Source: Neobacillus drentensis
Lineage (GTDB): Bacteria > Bacillota > Bacilli > Bacillales > Cytobacillaceae
Assembly (NCBI RefSeq): GCF_021560175.1
Contig: NZ_CP091110.1
Span: forward strand, 1,354,001-1,418,000
Direction: 5' to 3'
DNA length: 64,000 nt
Notes under the pieces: generated by a model
Told to the model about the DNA's origin: nothing
The model's input: the letters and a program-made list of their open reading frames with translations, nothing else
The model's database searches: none
Program-made: the position numbers and the translations under genes
In this document: piece by piece, positions 8,578 to 16,869 of the stretch
Numbering within the stretch: the first letter of the stretch is position 1
How the letters are laid out: each line of letters begins with the position of its first letter

Positions 8578-8612
8578 GAAAAAATACCTCTCTTCAAGGT
8601 ATATTTTTCATG
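8578..8612. terminator. Bidirectional terminator-like hairpin
   Basis: Arms around AAAATACCT and AGGTATATTTT flank a 7-base loop and have A/T runs on both sides. It sits between the converging membrane-protein pair (+) and alkA (-). Confidence 0.6.
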
Positions 8613-8650
8613 AAATTAAGGCTTTAAAAGTTGAAAACAGTAAAATAAAA

Positions 8651-9574
8651 CTAATAGAGAACCCTCCATAAATAAAAGGTAGCATAGGCCTGCCAATCGG
8701 ACCATTTTAATGAGAGTTCTTTTAATTCAGCCTTTGTTGGTTTTTTATCGTAACCCTTTAAGAACTTTATGGCATTATGTAAGCCGACATCATCAATCGG
8801 AAAAGCTGTCGGAAATCGCAAGCAGCGCATTAAGACGTAATTTGCTGTCCATGGACCGATTCCGCGAATCTTAATCAAACTTTTTTCAGCCTCATTAAAA
8901 TCCATCGCCAATAGTTTTTCCTTAGAAAGCTCACCATTGTTCATTAACTGTGCAATGCCAATAATATATTCACTTTTCTTTACAGTCATTTTAATTTCCG
9001 CCAAATCAGCAGGTGATAATTGAGCAATTTGTGAATAGGTCGGAAATGTCCAATATTTTTTTCCATTCCATTCAATTGAATCTCCGAATTTTTCAACAAA
9101 CTGCTTTTTTAACCTGTAGGCAAATGTAAGATTAATTTGCTGTCCTAAAATTCCCCAACATAGGGCTTCGAATAAATCAGGCACTCCGATTAGCCTTAAT
9201 CCGTAGAAACTTTGCAATGGCTTCTCCAATAGCGTGTCTTCTTTCGCCATTTCATAAAAAGGGGATAAATCTCGGTCCAGGTCGAACCATTCCCGAATAA
9301 ATCGAATCACTTCCTCCTGCTGCGCTGGCTCTACTGGTGAAGAGTCGATAAACTGAACGATTAGTTGGTTTTGCTGATTGGCATGAATTTGGATAAGTCT
9401 GTATTTGGAACCTGTAGAAATAACTCTTGTGATCGTTCCATACTCAATCTCGAACATACATTCATTCGTACTTCGTCCTAAATATCCTAGATTTGCATCC
9501 ATATCAAAGTCATTCGGTAAATCAATAACAAACTCACAATTGTCATTTATATTTTTCAATTTAATCCCTCGCAT
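8651..9574 (-). CDS. alkA: DNA-3-methyladenine glycosylase II
   Basis: Removes alkylated bases such as 3-methyladenine from DNA. The 307-aa length fits B. subtilis AlkA. The HhH-GPD core is clear: CWGILGQQINLTFAYRLKKQF (about 140-160), then IKIRGIGPWTANYVLMRCL with the helix-hairpin-helix, then FPIDDVGL with the catalytic Asp. The N-terminal 120 residues form the usual AlkA beta domain. It is divergent from adaA-adaB, so all three likely respond to alkylation damage through the intervening 106-base region. Confidence 0.9.
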   Translation of the reverse strand: MRGIKLKNINDNCEFVIDLPNDFDMDANLGYLGRSTNECMFEIEYGTITRVISTGSKYRLIQIHANQQNQLIVQFIDSSPVEPAQQEEVIRFIREWFDLDRDLSPFYEMAKEDTLLEKPLQSFYGLRLIGVPDLFEALCWGILGQQINLTFAYRLKKQFVEKFGDSIEWNGKKYWTFPTYSQIAQLSPADLAEIKMTVKKSEYIIGIAQLMNNGELSKEKLLAMDFNEAEKSLIKIRGIGPWTANYVLMRCLRFPTAFPIDDVGLHNAIKFLKGYDKKPTKAELKELSLKWSDWQAYATFYLWRVLY

Positions 9575-9657
9575 TCATTTTCTATTATTATCACAAAAAA
9601 CAATTTCGTAATCTTGCTCTTCTATTTGGAAAGCAGCAATTTTATGAAGCCGTGCGT

Positions 9658-9663
9658 TATAAT
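9658..9663 (+). promoter_or_regulatory. -10 element of the adaA promoter
   Basis: TATAAT lies 17 bases before the adaA start, implying a very short leader. No good -35 is present, as expected for a promoter that needs activation by methylated AdaA. Confidence 0.4.
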
Positions 9664-9680
9664 AAGAGAGAGGTGGGAAA

Positions 9681-10298
9681 ATGGGTGTTCAAAAAGAGTT
9701 TTCTATGGACTTTGATATGGGAATGATTACAGATGAAAATTGGCAGGCAATTATCGAGAACGACCCAGCATATAATGATTTATTTTTCTATGCTGTAAAG
9801 TCCACCGGGATATTCTGTAAACCATCTTGCAAGTCACGTGTTCCCAAAAAAGAGAATGTTATAATCTTTCAAAGTTCTGAACAAGCCATGTCAGCCAATT
9901 TCCGTCCGTGCAAACGCTGCAAGCCCACTGAACCAAACCTGCCCGACCAGGAATGGATTCATTCGATTACTAATTTTATAAAAGAAAATTATCATTGCAA
10001 ATTGACGCTTGAAACGCTGGCGGAGATTAGTCATGGAAGTCCCTACCATTTACAGAGAACCTTTAAAAAAGTAAAAGGGATGACACCTGTTGAATATATT
10101 CATGATGTCAGAATAGTCAAGGCTAAAGAACTCTTAATAAAGTCTGACAGAGCAGTTACTGAAATATCTAGAATGGTAGGTATCCCTAATACACCTTATT
10201 TTATTACACTTTTTAAAAAGAAGACGGGAGAAACACCTTCACAATACCGTCAGTCAAAATGCAACATGGAGGAATCGAAAAGTGAAATCACAGACTAA
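9681..10298 (+). CDS. adaA: Ada-type methylphosphotriester methyltransferase and AraC transcription activator
   Basis: Accepts methyl groups from DNA phosphotriesters on a zinc-bound Cys and then activates the ada genes. The 205-aa length matches B. subtilis AdaA (about 211). The N-terminal metal site reads GIFCKPSCKSR and FRPCKRCKP (four Cys, including the acceptor). The C-terminal AraC HTH covers about residues 95-195 (LTLETLAEISHGSPYHLQRTFKKVKGMTP). The start is supported by GAGAGGTGGG. It overlaps adaB by 17 bases. Confidence 0.93.
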   Translation: MGVQKEFSMDFDMGMITDENWQAIIENDPAYNDLFFYAVKSTGIFCKPSCKSRVPKKENVIIFQSSEQAMSANFRPCKRCKPTEPNLPDQEWIHSITNFIKENYHCKLTLETLAEISHGSPYHLQRTFKKVKGMTPVEYIHDVRIVKAKELLIKSDRAVTEISRMVGIPNTPYFITLFKKKTGETPSQYRQSKCNMEESKSEITD

Positions 10299-10809
10299 GC
10301 CGACTATTTATTGGTCATTCTTAGATTATAATAATTGGAAGATATACCTTGCAGCATCCTCAAAAGGACTTTGTTTTGTAGGTTCTCAGAATATGCCGTT
10401 TGAAGAATTAACTGAATGGGCAAAGAAACGCTTTCCCGGAAGTCCTATTGTTGAAAGTCGGGAAGAACTCAAGCAATATGAGATTGAACTTGCTGAATAC
10501 CTAGATGGCAAACGAAAGTTCTTTACCATTCCGTTTGATTTCAATGGAACAAACTTTCAACTATCGGTGTGGACCGCTTTGAGTGAGATCCCCTACGGAG
10601 AAACTAGATCTTATTCTGAAATAGCCAATGCTATAAACAAACCCGCTGCCGTTCGGGCTGTTGGTACTGCAATTGGCGCTAACCCCATCTTAATAACAGT
10701 TCCTTGCCATCGGGTTGTAGGAAAGAACGGAGCGTTGACAGGCTATCGAGGTGGTTTAGAGATGAAAACCCGGCTTCTAGAATTGGAACGAAAAGGGTTA
10801 TCACAATAA
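10282..10809 (+). CDS. adaB: Methylated-DNA--protein-cysteine methyltransferase
   Basis: Transfers the methyl group of O6-methylguanine to its own Cys in a suicide reaction. The active site VPCHRVVGKNGALTGYRGG is at about residues 139-156, and the DNA-recognition helix region is SYSEIANAINKPAAVRAVG. The 175-aa length is normal. The GTG start is supported by GGAGG 9 bases upstream, inside adaA. It is translationally coupled to adaA, the same order as in B. subtilis. Confidence 0.93.
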   Translation: MKSQTKPTIYWSFLDYNNWKIYLAASSKGLCFVGSQNMPFEELTEWAKKRFPGSPIVESREELKQYEIELAEYLDGKRKFFTIPFDFNGTNFQLSVWTALSEIPYGETRSYSEIANAINKPAAVRAVGTAIGANPILITVPCHRVVGKNGALTGYRGGLEMKTRLLELERKGLSQ

Positions 10810-10811
10810 AA

Positions 10812-10855
10812 AAGGTGTCAAACAACTTATAATCATCAGTTGTTTGGCACCTTTT
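10812..10855 (+). terminator. Terminator of adaA-adaB
   Basis: AAGGTGTCAAACAACT and AGTTGTTTGGCACCTT form a long near-perfect stem ending in a T-rich run. Confidence 0.85.
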
Positions 10856-10892
10856 ACACGTTTAAATTCTTTTTCAGTTAATGATTTGCTTT

Positions 10893-10987
10893 CCGCAAAT
10901 TGAAACATCTATCAGCAAGTGGGAGTAGACTATCCGCAAGTAAGAGTAGCTTAACCGCAAGTTGAGACACTCTATCCGCAAATTGGC
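10893..10987 (-). repeat. 21-bp-phased repeat array in the 3' flank of the PL11 gene
   Basis: Five units are centred on G at 10895, 10915, 10936, 10957 and 10978, a spacing of 20, 21, 21 and 21. Read on the minus strand (sense of the PL11 gene) each unit carries TTGCGGATA or a close variant and a variable tail of about 12 bases. It begins right after the PL11 stop. In one frame the units read as heptads of the type L-A-D-x-x-L-x. Related arrays lie at 19.94 and 60.8 kb. Confidence 0.7.
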
Positions 10988-13561
10988 TTATTTATTCTCT
11001 ACTTTTTCTAACATATCAATCATTTCTTGTGCATCATGGCTTAGGTTTAACTTTGCATTGGATGATAGATCATTTTGAATTGTTTTCTTGGCTAATTCAA
11101 AAGCAAACTTTTCCATAAAAGTCAGTGCCGTTTCAACTGATCCTTTTTCCAAGTGGAATTGCGCTTGTTTCAGTGAATTTTCTAACTGTGGAACAATAGG
11201 TCCAGATACTTCTCCATTTGCTTTGTAATCGGTAATCTTTTTCTCGATTGCTGATAACACACCAGGTGTCCAGTATACTTTGAGCGGGACATTTGCCCAG
11301 TTCATATCACTTCCAAAATAAAAGCTTGTGTAGGAAGGCTGATTATAGGCTGTGTTCTGTCTAGCAACTTCCGCGCGATATTGAGGATCATGCATTAATG
11401 TATACAATTTGTGATTTGTTACTTCCGTGCTGAGATAAACCCGGATGGCAGAGCTATCGGCAGTTCGGACAAGAAGCTCCTCACGCCAGTCACCAAATAT
11501 ATCCGCAACTAACCCAGGATTGCCCTTTGTATCATTGTTTGTTAATGTACCTTCAGCAGTAAGGACAGTACCCTTCCGCCAATCTTTAATAGTAGGAGTA
11601 ACCTCTCGTGCCCCGTCCACAATTTGAGTGGTCATATCTGCAGCCCACTTAATGTTCATGTTAGTTCCAGGTGTAGTATTGCTTATTTTTTGTCCATCCG
11701 CTGTCCATAAACCAACGGCCCATGTTTCTAAACCTGGGTGCGATGGATCCACATCTCCAACCATACCTCGACCCGTATCCTTACCGGTATAACCCCCATA
11801 AATAGTTTGACCTGTTTTAGCATCGCGGAGGGAATACCCATATGGGGCTCCTGTTGCTCCCTCATGAACCATAAAGATTTCCATTCCAGGTCTATTTGGG
11901 TCAATGTCTGTTACATGAAGGGCATCCCCATGTCCCAATCTGGCAAGGGTTCCTGGTGATGAGCTTTGTGGCGGCAAAATATCCTTTGAACTGTATAACA
12001 GAGAACCATCATCGTCGATGGTTGCACCTCCATATACGATTTCTTGCTTTCCATCCCCGTCAACATCTGCAGCACTTAGTGAATGGGCTCCTTGTGTTGT
12101 AATCGAACCAAATACAGGGTCTGTACCATCTCTGCCATGAGGCCCATCGTTAAATGGATTAGTCATTGGTGTCCATCCGCTGTCAACCGCCCAGTTTTCC
12201 TTCAGTTTTTTCCCATCCCAGCTATATGTAACCAGATTGGTTCTTGTATAATAACCGCGGCCAAAAACAGCATATGGCTTTTCTCCATCGAGGTAAGCTA
12301 CACTTGCTAAAAAGCGGTCTACGCGGTTCCCAGGCTCAATTCTCGCCATGGCATAGTCTCCCCACATTAAACCATCGTCGTGCCGTCCAGGTTTATAGTC
12401 AATGGTATCCATCTCAGCACCTGTTTCTCCGTTAAATACTGATAAATACTCCGGACCGTCAACAATAAAGCCTTCAAAGTTTCTTAGTTTGTTATTGCTG
12501 CTTCTTTTAGGGGCATATACATCCATAAAATAATCGGTTAAGCTTTTAGCATCTTCTTTTGAAAGAGGGTAACTGTATTTCTTTTCGATTCCAAAACATT
12601 CTTCAAGTGTTTTCGGCCAATGACCGTTCACTACCTCTTCCTGCTTGTCCCAGTTCATAAACATATTAACCACGTGATTATAATAGTCTTCTTTACTCAT
12701 CCGATAATCATCCGTATTGCTGTATCCTGCCTCAATGTCTTTTTGCTGCATTGTGATATATTTTTCTGAGGTGACGTTTCCTGCATGGTCGTATTTAATC
12801 ACTTTTGTTCCTGGGGCCGTTTTGAACATGATTTCCGATTTTCCGTCCCCATCAAAATCATAGACAAGAAACTGGGTATAATGGGCACCGGAACGAATAT
12901 TCACACCTAAATCCATCCGATAGAGGAGAGTGCCGTCAAACTTATAGCAATCAATATACGTATTACCGGTATAGCCTACTTGTGACACATCCTTGGCATT
13001 GGAAGGATACCATTTGACAAAAAATTCGTATTTTCCGTCTCCGTCAACATCCCCCACACTCATATCATTTGCCGAGTAAGTATACGTTTCACCTGATGGA
13101 GTTACTCCATCTGCTGGTTTTTTTAGGGCTAAATCGAAATACGATTTTCCCCATGCTGTGACAGAAGCACTCTGGTCTAATTCTTTACCGTCCAAAACGG
13201 AACCCACATAGTACTTGGAATTAGTACTGCCATCTTTATCTAAGAAGTTGGTACTGTCCGAAACCGTTGCGATCTTTTTACCGTCGCGATAGACATTAAA
13301 ATCTACACTTGTTAAACCAGTTTCAGAGGATCCTTTTGCCTCATTTGCCAGCAGGCGCCAGCTTAAAAAGACCCCTTCAGATGTAGAGGCTGCTACTAAA
13401 CCTCTGTCAAGGTACTCTAACTGGACACCTTTTCCCTGGAACTTGCTTGAAGGTTGGTTGTTTTGGACTCCGCTGGCAGTGGCGGTTGAAACACTTGTTA
13501 ATAGCAGGGGTAATGCGATTGTGGTAGATAAAAGCTTTTTAGTAATAGAACGTTTCTTCAA
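10988..13561 (-). CDS. Secreted rhamnogalacturonan endolyase, PL11 (YesW type) with C-terminal helical domain
   Basis: Cleaves the rhamnose-galacturonate backbone of rhamnogalacturonan I by beta-elimination outside the cell. 857 aa versus about 620 for B. subtilis YesW. It has a signal peptide (residues 1-29, KKR then LLSTTIALPLLLTSVSTATASG) and a PL11 beta-propeller with calcium loops VGDVDGDGKYEF, YDFDGDGKSEI and AADVDGDGKQEI. YNQPSYTSFYFG closes the fold near residue 740. Two oddities: an insertion of about 100 residues after the FKTAPGT strand, where typical PL11 has a short ADGT loop, and a C-terminal extension (about 770-857) that looks like a FIMAH-type helical domain. TTG start with AGGAGG 8 bases upstream. 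Transcribed divergently from the CE12-GH105-kdu operon. Confidence 0.88.
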   Translation of the reverse strand: MKKRSITKKLLSTTIALPLLLTSVSTATASGVQNNQPSSKFQGKGVQLEYLDRGLVAASTSEGVFLSWRLLANEAKGSSETGLTSVDFNVYRDGKKIATVSDSTNFLDKDGSTNSKYYVGSVLDGKELDQSASVTAWGKSYFDLALKKPADGVTPSGETYTYSANDMSVGDVDGDGKYEFFVKWYPSNAKDVSQVGYTGNTYIDCYKFDGTLLYRMDLGVNIRSGAHYTQFLVYDFDGDGKSEIMFKTAPGTKVIKYDHAGNVTSEKYITMQQKDIEAGYSNTDDYRMSKEDYYNHVVNMFMNWDKQEEVVNGHWPKTLEECFGIEKKYSYPLSKEDAKSLTDYFMDVYAPKRSSNNKLRNFEGFIVDGPEYLSVFNGETGAEMDTIDYKPGRHDDGLMWGDYAMARIEPGNRVDRFLASVAYLDGEKPYAVFGRGYYTRTNLVTYSWDGKKLKENWAVDSGWTPMTNPFNDGPHGRDGTDPVFGSITTQGAHSLSAADVDGDGKQEIVYGGATIDDDGSLLYSSKDILPPQSSSPGTLARLGHGDALHVTDIDPNRPGMEIFMVHEGATGAPYGYSLRDAKTGQTIYGGYTGKDTGRGMVGDVDPSHPGLETWAVGLWTADGQKISNTTPGTNMNIKWAADMTTQIVDGAREVTPTIKDWRKGTVLTAEGTLTNNDTKGNPGLVADIFGDWREELLVRTADSSAIRVYLSTEVTNHKLYTLMHDPQYRAEVARQNTAYNQPSYTSFYFGSDMNWANVPLKVYWTPGVLSAIEKKITDYKANGEVSGPIVPQLENSLKQAQFHLEKGSVETALTFMEKFAFELAKKTIQNDLSSNAKLNLSHDAQEMIDMLEKVENK

Positions 13562-13605
13562 ATTTTTATCCTCCTAAAAACAGTATTTTATAAAGCAGAT
13601 ATAAA

Positions 13606-13619
13606 TGATTGCGCTTACA
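13606..13619 (-). promoter_or_regulatory. cre site (CcpA) upstream of the 857-aa PL11 gene
   Basis: On the minus strand TGTAAGCGCAATCA fits the consensus TGNAANCGNWWNCA at every position. It lies 45 bases before the start codon and about 70 bases downstream of the likely transcription start, suiting CcpA roadblock repression. Confidence 0.65.
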
Positions 13620-13693
13620 GTAATGAGTGCCAACACCTCTCTCTTTTAAAAGTACAAAGCCAAAGTGGATTTCAGGATGAAAAAATCCTCTTT

Positions 13694-13699
13694 ATTATA
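13694..13699 (-). promoter_or_regulatory. -10 element for the 857-aa PL11 gene
   Basis: Perfect TATAAT on the minus strand, giving a leader of about 125 bases. The hexamer 17 bases upstream (TTAAAT) is a poor -35, which suggests activator dependence. Confidence 0.5.
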
Positions 13700-13843
13700 T
13701 TTTAATTATTCTGAACATTTAATTTAAAATTCCGTTATTTTTAGTGAAAATACAGTGTGTTCCTATCACTAAAAAGACGATTTGTACCTATTTTCACAGT
13801 ACAAAAGGACCGGTTTCCTGCTGTTTCAAAAAGGTGCTAACGA

Positions 13844-13890
13844 GGCAAAAAAGTACAATTAAGTATTTGGCAGGTGCAAAAATGTCTAAT
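13844..13890 (+). promoter_or_regulatory. Tandem GCAAAAAWGT motif upstream of the CE12-GH105-kdu operon (candidate AraC-family operator)
   Basis: GCAAAAAAGTAC starts at 13845 and GCAAAAATGTCT at 13876, exactly 31 bases (about three helical turns) apart in the same orientation. A weak promoter follows (TGGTAA at 13890-13895, 17 bases, TATTTA at 13913-13918). The same motif precedes most pectin transcription units in this window. Confidence 0.5.
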
Positions 13891-13964
13891 GGTAAGCAGG
13901 TCTAGGTTATGTTATTTATTAAAAGAACGACAGTAAGCTAGTGGAAGTGAGAGGGGGTTCATTC

Positions 13965-14639
13965 TTGACGATAAACAAAATAACTATTTTTCTAGCGGCG
14001 GATTCGACTGTCCAATCCTATGATCTAGACGAAAAAAATCAAGGTGGCTGGGGAGAGTTTCTTCAAGACTATCTAACAGATGATGTTCAGGTAATCAATC
14101 ATGCCATCGGTGGGAGAAGCTCTAAAACCTTTGTAGAGGAAGGGCGATTACATAAAATCGTAGAGGAAATGAAGGAAGGCGACTATTTGTTAATCCAAAT
14201 GGGGCATAATGACGCCACTGCAAACAAACCTGAACGCTATACGGATCCCTCAACTAATTATAAAGACTATTTAAAGATGTATGTGGAGGGTGCTCGGAAA
14301 TGCCAGGCAGAACCGGTATTCATTACACCTGTTGCCAGGCTGCATTGTGAAAAGGACCAGTTTATTAATGATTTCCCAGAATACTGCCAAGCGATGAAAG
14401 AAATAGCCAAAGAAGAAAACGTGGTGTTAATTGATTTAATGGAAAAAAGTTTAGCTGCTTTTGAAACCCTTGGTTATGAAGAAGTTTTTACTTATTTTAT
14501 GGCATCTGTCAATGAAACGGATTTTACCCATTTTACAAAAAAAGGGGCCAAACAAATGGCTAGGCTTGTTGCGGAAGGCATGGGCGCGGCAAAGCTGCCT
14601 ATTTCAAAGTTTGTAAATTTGCTTGAAAATCAATCTTAA
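13965..14639 (+). CDS. Rhamnogalacturonan acetylesterase, CE12 (YesT/RhgT type)
   Basis: SGNH-hydrolase that removes acetyl groups from rhamnogalacturonan oligomers. Block I is FLAADSTVQ with the nucleophile Ser, block II GGRSSKTF, block III LIQMGHNDA, and block V DFTHFTKKGA with the catalytic Asp and His. I choose the TTG at 13965 because GAGGGGG lies 7 bases upstream; the GTG at 13941 has no clear site. 224 aa, with no signal peptide, so it acts on imported oligomers in the cytoplasm. First gene of an operon with GH105, kduI and kduD. A second CE12 lies at 25.4 kb. Confidence 0.9.
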   Translation: MTINKITIFLAADSTVQSYDLDEKNQGGWGEFLQDYLTDDVQVINHAIGGRSSKTFVEEGRLHKIVEEMKEGDYLLIQMGHNDATANKPERYTDPSTNYKDYLKMYVEGARKCQAEPVFITPVARLHCEKDQFINDFPEYCQAMKEIAKEENVVLIDLMEKSLAAFETLGYEEVFTYFMASVNETDFTHFTKKGAKQMARLVAEGMGAAKLPISKFVNLLENQS

Positions 14640-14782
14640 GAAAACACTGTTTTTTAATAAAAGAAAACGGAATTTTAAATTTATTTTAAAAAAGGGAGTC
14701 CATATAATAAAAGGTGAATGCTTAACACTAAATTCCATTTTATACGCATGCTCTTGCCATAACATTAGTGGAGGTAATCAAA

Positions 14783-15868
14783 TTGCACAGACATGAAATT
14801 GAAAAGAAAATTGAATTACTGATTGATAACCTAGTTAACCTAAATGATCCAGACGGGAAGTATGCGATTCCGCTTGCCGATGGTAGAAAAATTGATAATA
14901 AGAGCTTTAACTATTGGGAATGGACAGCAGGTGTCGGCCTGTACGGAATGATGAAGTATTACAAACTGACAAAAAATGAAAACGTATTAACTATCATCGT
15001 AAATTGGTTCGACGATCAGTTTAAAGAACCGCCAGTCGAAAAGAACGTTAACACAATGGTGCAAATGCTAACACTCGCCTATTTGTATGAAGAAACCAAC
15101 AATCCTACTTATCTTCCCTACTTAGAAACATGGGGAGATTGGCTTTATCACGATATGCCAAGAACAAAGGATGGCGGAATTCAGCATGTCGTGTTTGGAT
15201 CTGAGAATTATCAACAACTATGGGATGATACCTTAATGATGAGTGTTTTACCATTAACCAAAATTGGTTTGTTACTTAACAAGCCGGAGTATATTGAAGA
15301 GGCCAAAAAACAATTCTTGGTACATATTAAATATTTGTTCGATAAGAAAACCGGTTTATGGTTCCATGGCTGGACATTTGAAGGAAATCACAACTTTGCA
15401 GAAGCATTAAGGGGACGAGGCAATTCCTGGGTAACGATTGCAATTCCAGAGTTTTTAGATTTAGTAGATTTCCCGGATAACGATCCTGTCCGTCAAGTAC
15501 TCATTGACACGCTGAATAGACAAATTGAAGCACTTGAAACATACCAAAATGAAAGCGGTTTATGGCATACGGTACTAAACGACCCATCCTCATATGTGGA
15601 GGCATCATGTACAGCAGGCTTCGCTTTCGGGACCTTAAAGGCTGTACGGAAGCGTTATACCGATAAAAAGTATTTAAATATGGGACTAAAAGCGATTCAG
15701 GCAGTGGTTGAGAATATCGACGAAAAAGGTGAATTACAGCATGTCTCAGCAGGAACAGCAATGGGAGAGACGCAGGAATTTTACAAGGAAATCCCCGTTA
15801 CAGGCATGCCATATGGACAATCCATGGCAATTCTTTCTTTAGTAGAGTACTTGTATTACAGAATTTAA
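14783..15868 (+). CDS. Unsaturated rhamnogalacturonyl hydrolase, GH105 (YesR/YteR type)
   Basis: Removes the 4,5-unsaturated galacturonate left at the end of lyase products, releasing it from rhamnose. It has the (alpha/alpha)6-barrel features: FNYWEWTAGVGLYGMMKYY, QLWDDTLMMSVLPLTK with the catalytic Asp, GNHNFAEALRGRGNSWV, and SASCTAGFAFG-type glycine-rich loop (EASCTAGFAFGTL). 361 aa. The TTG at 14783 is preceded by GGAGG 8 bases upstream. No signal peptide, so cytoplasmic. It sits between CE12 and kduI, which uses the uronate it frees. The 128-base gap before it holds no evident promoter. Confidence 0.9.
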   Translation: MHRHEIEKKIELLIDNLVNLNDPDGKYAIPLADGRKIDNKSFNYWEWTAGVGLYGMMKYYKLTKNENVLTIIVNWFDDQFKEPPVEKNVNTMVQMLTLAYLYEETNNPTYLPYLETWGDWLYHDMPRTKDGGIQHVVFGSENYQQLWDDTLMMSVLPLTKIGLLLNKPEYIEEAKKQFLVHIKYLFDKKTGLWFHGWTFEGNHNFAEALRGRGNSWVTIAIPEFLDLVDFPDNDPVRQVLIDTLNRQIEALETYQNESGLWHTVLNDPSSYVEASCTAGFAFGTLKAVRKRYTDKKYLNMGLKAIQAVVENIDEKGELQHVSAGTAMGETQEFYKEIPVTGMPYGQSMAILSLVEYLYYRI

Positions 15869-15971
15869 GTGAAAAGATCCGGTGTTTTTGTTGGGAAGTA
15901 TGCTGAGGAAACAGGAAGAAATATCCGCTAAGCGCTAGATTAAAATGAAAAATAGAATAGGAGAATGAAGA

Positions 15972-16802
15972 ATGGAAACTCGTTATGCACATCATCCGGA
16001 GGATATGAAGAAATATAATACTGAGGAGCTAAGAAGAGAATTTTTAGTAGAGACACTCTTCGAAGCGGACCAAGTCCATCTAACTTATACCCATGTGGAC
16101 CGAATGATTTTCGGAGGCGTTACACCGGCTGAAAAGGAATTGACCATTAAGCTTGATAAAGAGCTAGGGGTAAGTTATTTCTTAGAGCGCCGTGAGATGG
16201 GGATTATCAATATTGGCGGAGACGGCTTAGTCATTCTTGACGGTGAAGAATATGATATGCAGCGCTATGACGGTTTATATGTAGGAAAAGGGACCAAGGA
16301 GGTTTTATTTAGATCCAATGATCCTAAAAATCCAGCTAAGTTTTATATCAATTCCACTCCAGCACACCATAAATATCCTACAGTAAAAATTGATATTAAT
16401 GAAATTAAACCGCTTGAAGCAGGCAGCCCTGGAACCCTAAATGAACGAAAAATCCACCAATATATTCATCCGAATGTGTGTGAGTCCTGCCAGCTTCAAA
16501 TGGGATTAACCATGTTATCACCTGGAAGTGTGTGGAATACCATGCCTTGTCATACACATGAACGCCGTATGGAAGTTTATTTATATTTTGATATGGAACC
16601 GGAAACTCGTGTCTTCCACTTCATGGGTAAACCGGAAGAAACAAGACATTTGGTTATGAAAAACGAACAAGCGGCTATCTCCCCAAGCTGGTCCATTCAT
16701 ACCGGAACTGCTACCAGCAATTACACCTTCATTTGGGGGATGTGCGGCGAAAACATCACTTATGATGACATGGATCATGTCAAAATGGAAGATTTAAGGT
16801 AG
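15972..16802 (+). CDS. kduI: 5-keto-4-deoxyuronate isomerase
   Basis: Converts 5-keto-4-deoxyuronate (DKI), which forms spontaneously from unsaturated galacturonate, to 2,5-diketo-3-deoxygluconate. The 276-aa length is exactly typical. The cupin metal site is in MPCHTHERRMEVYLYFD (two His and a Glu), with the fourth ligand in SWSIHTGTATSNY. AGGAG lies 8 bases before the ATG. It is followed by a TIM-barrel gene and then kduD, so three steps of uronate use appear in one operon. Confidence 0.95.
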   Translation: METRYAHHPEDMKKYNTEELRREFLVETLFEADQVHLTYTHVDRMIFGGVTPAEKELTIKLDKELGVSYFLERREMGIINIGGDGLVILDGEEYDMQRYDGLYVGKGTKEVLFRSNDPKNPAKFYINSTPAHHKYPTVKIDINEIKPLEAGSPGTLNERKIHQYIHPNVCESCQLQMGLTMLSPGSVWNTMPCHTHERRMEVYLYFDMEPETRVFHFMGKPEETRHLVMKNEQAAISPSWSIHTGTATSNYTFIWGMCGENITYDDMDHVKMEDLR

Positions 16803-16869
16803 TCGCTTCCAGGGATCATTTAACTCTGGGATGCCGGTTTTTTAAAAAAATTGAATGTAGGTGATGGAG

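Noticed and set aside
11445..12435. Several short plus-strand frames opposite the 857-aa PL11 gene
   Set aside because: They are reverse-strand shadows of the lyase with no ribosome sites and biased composition.
13562..13964. Riboswitch or T-box in the divergent region at 13.6-13.9 kb
   Set aside because: No conserved riboswitch core or terminator/antiterminator pair visible; promoter, cre and tandem A-tract motif explain the region better.
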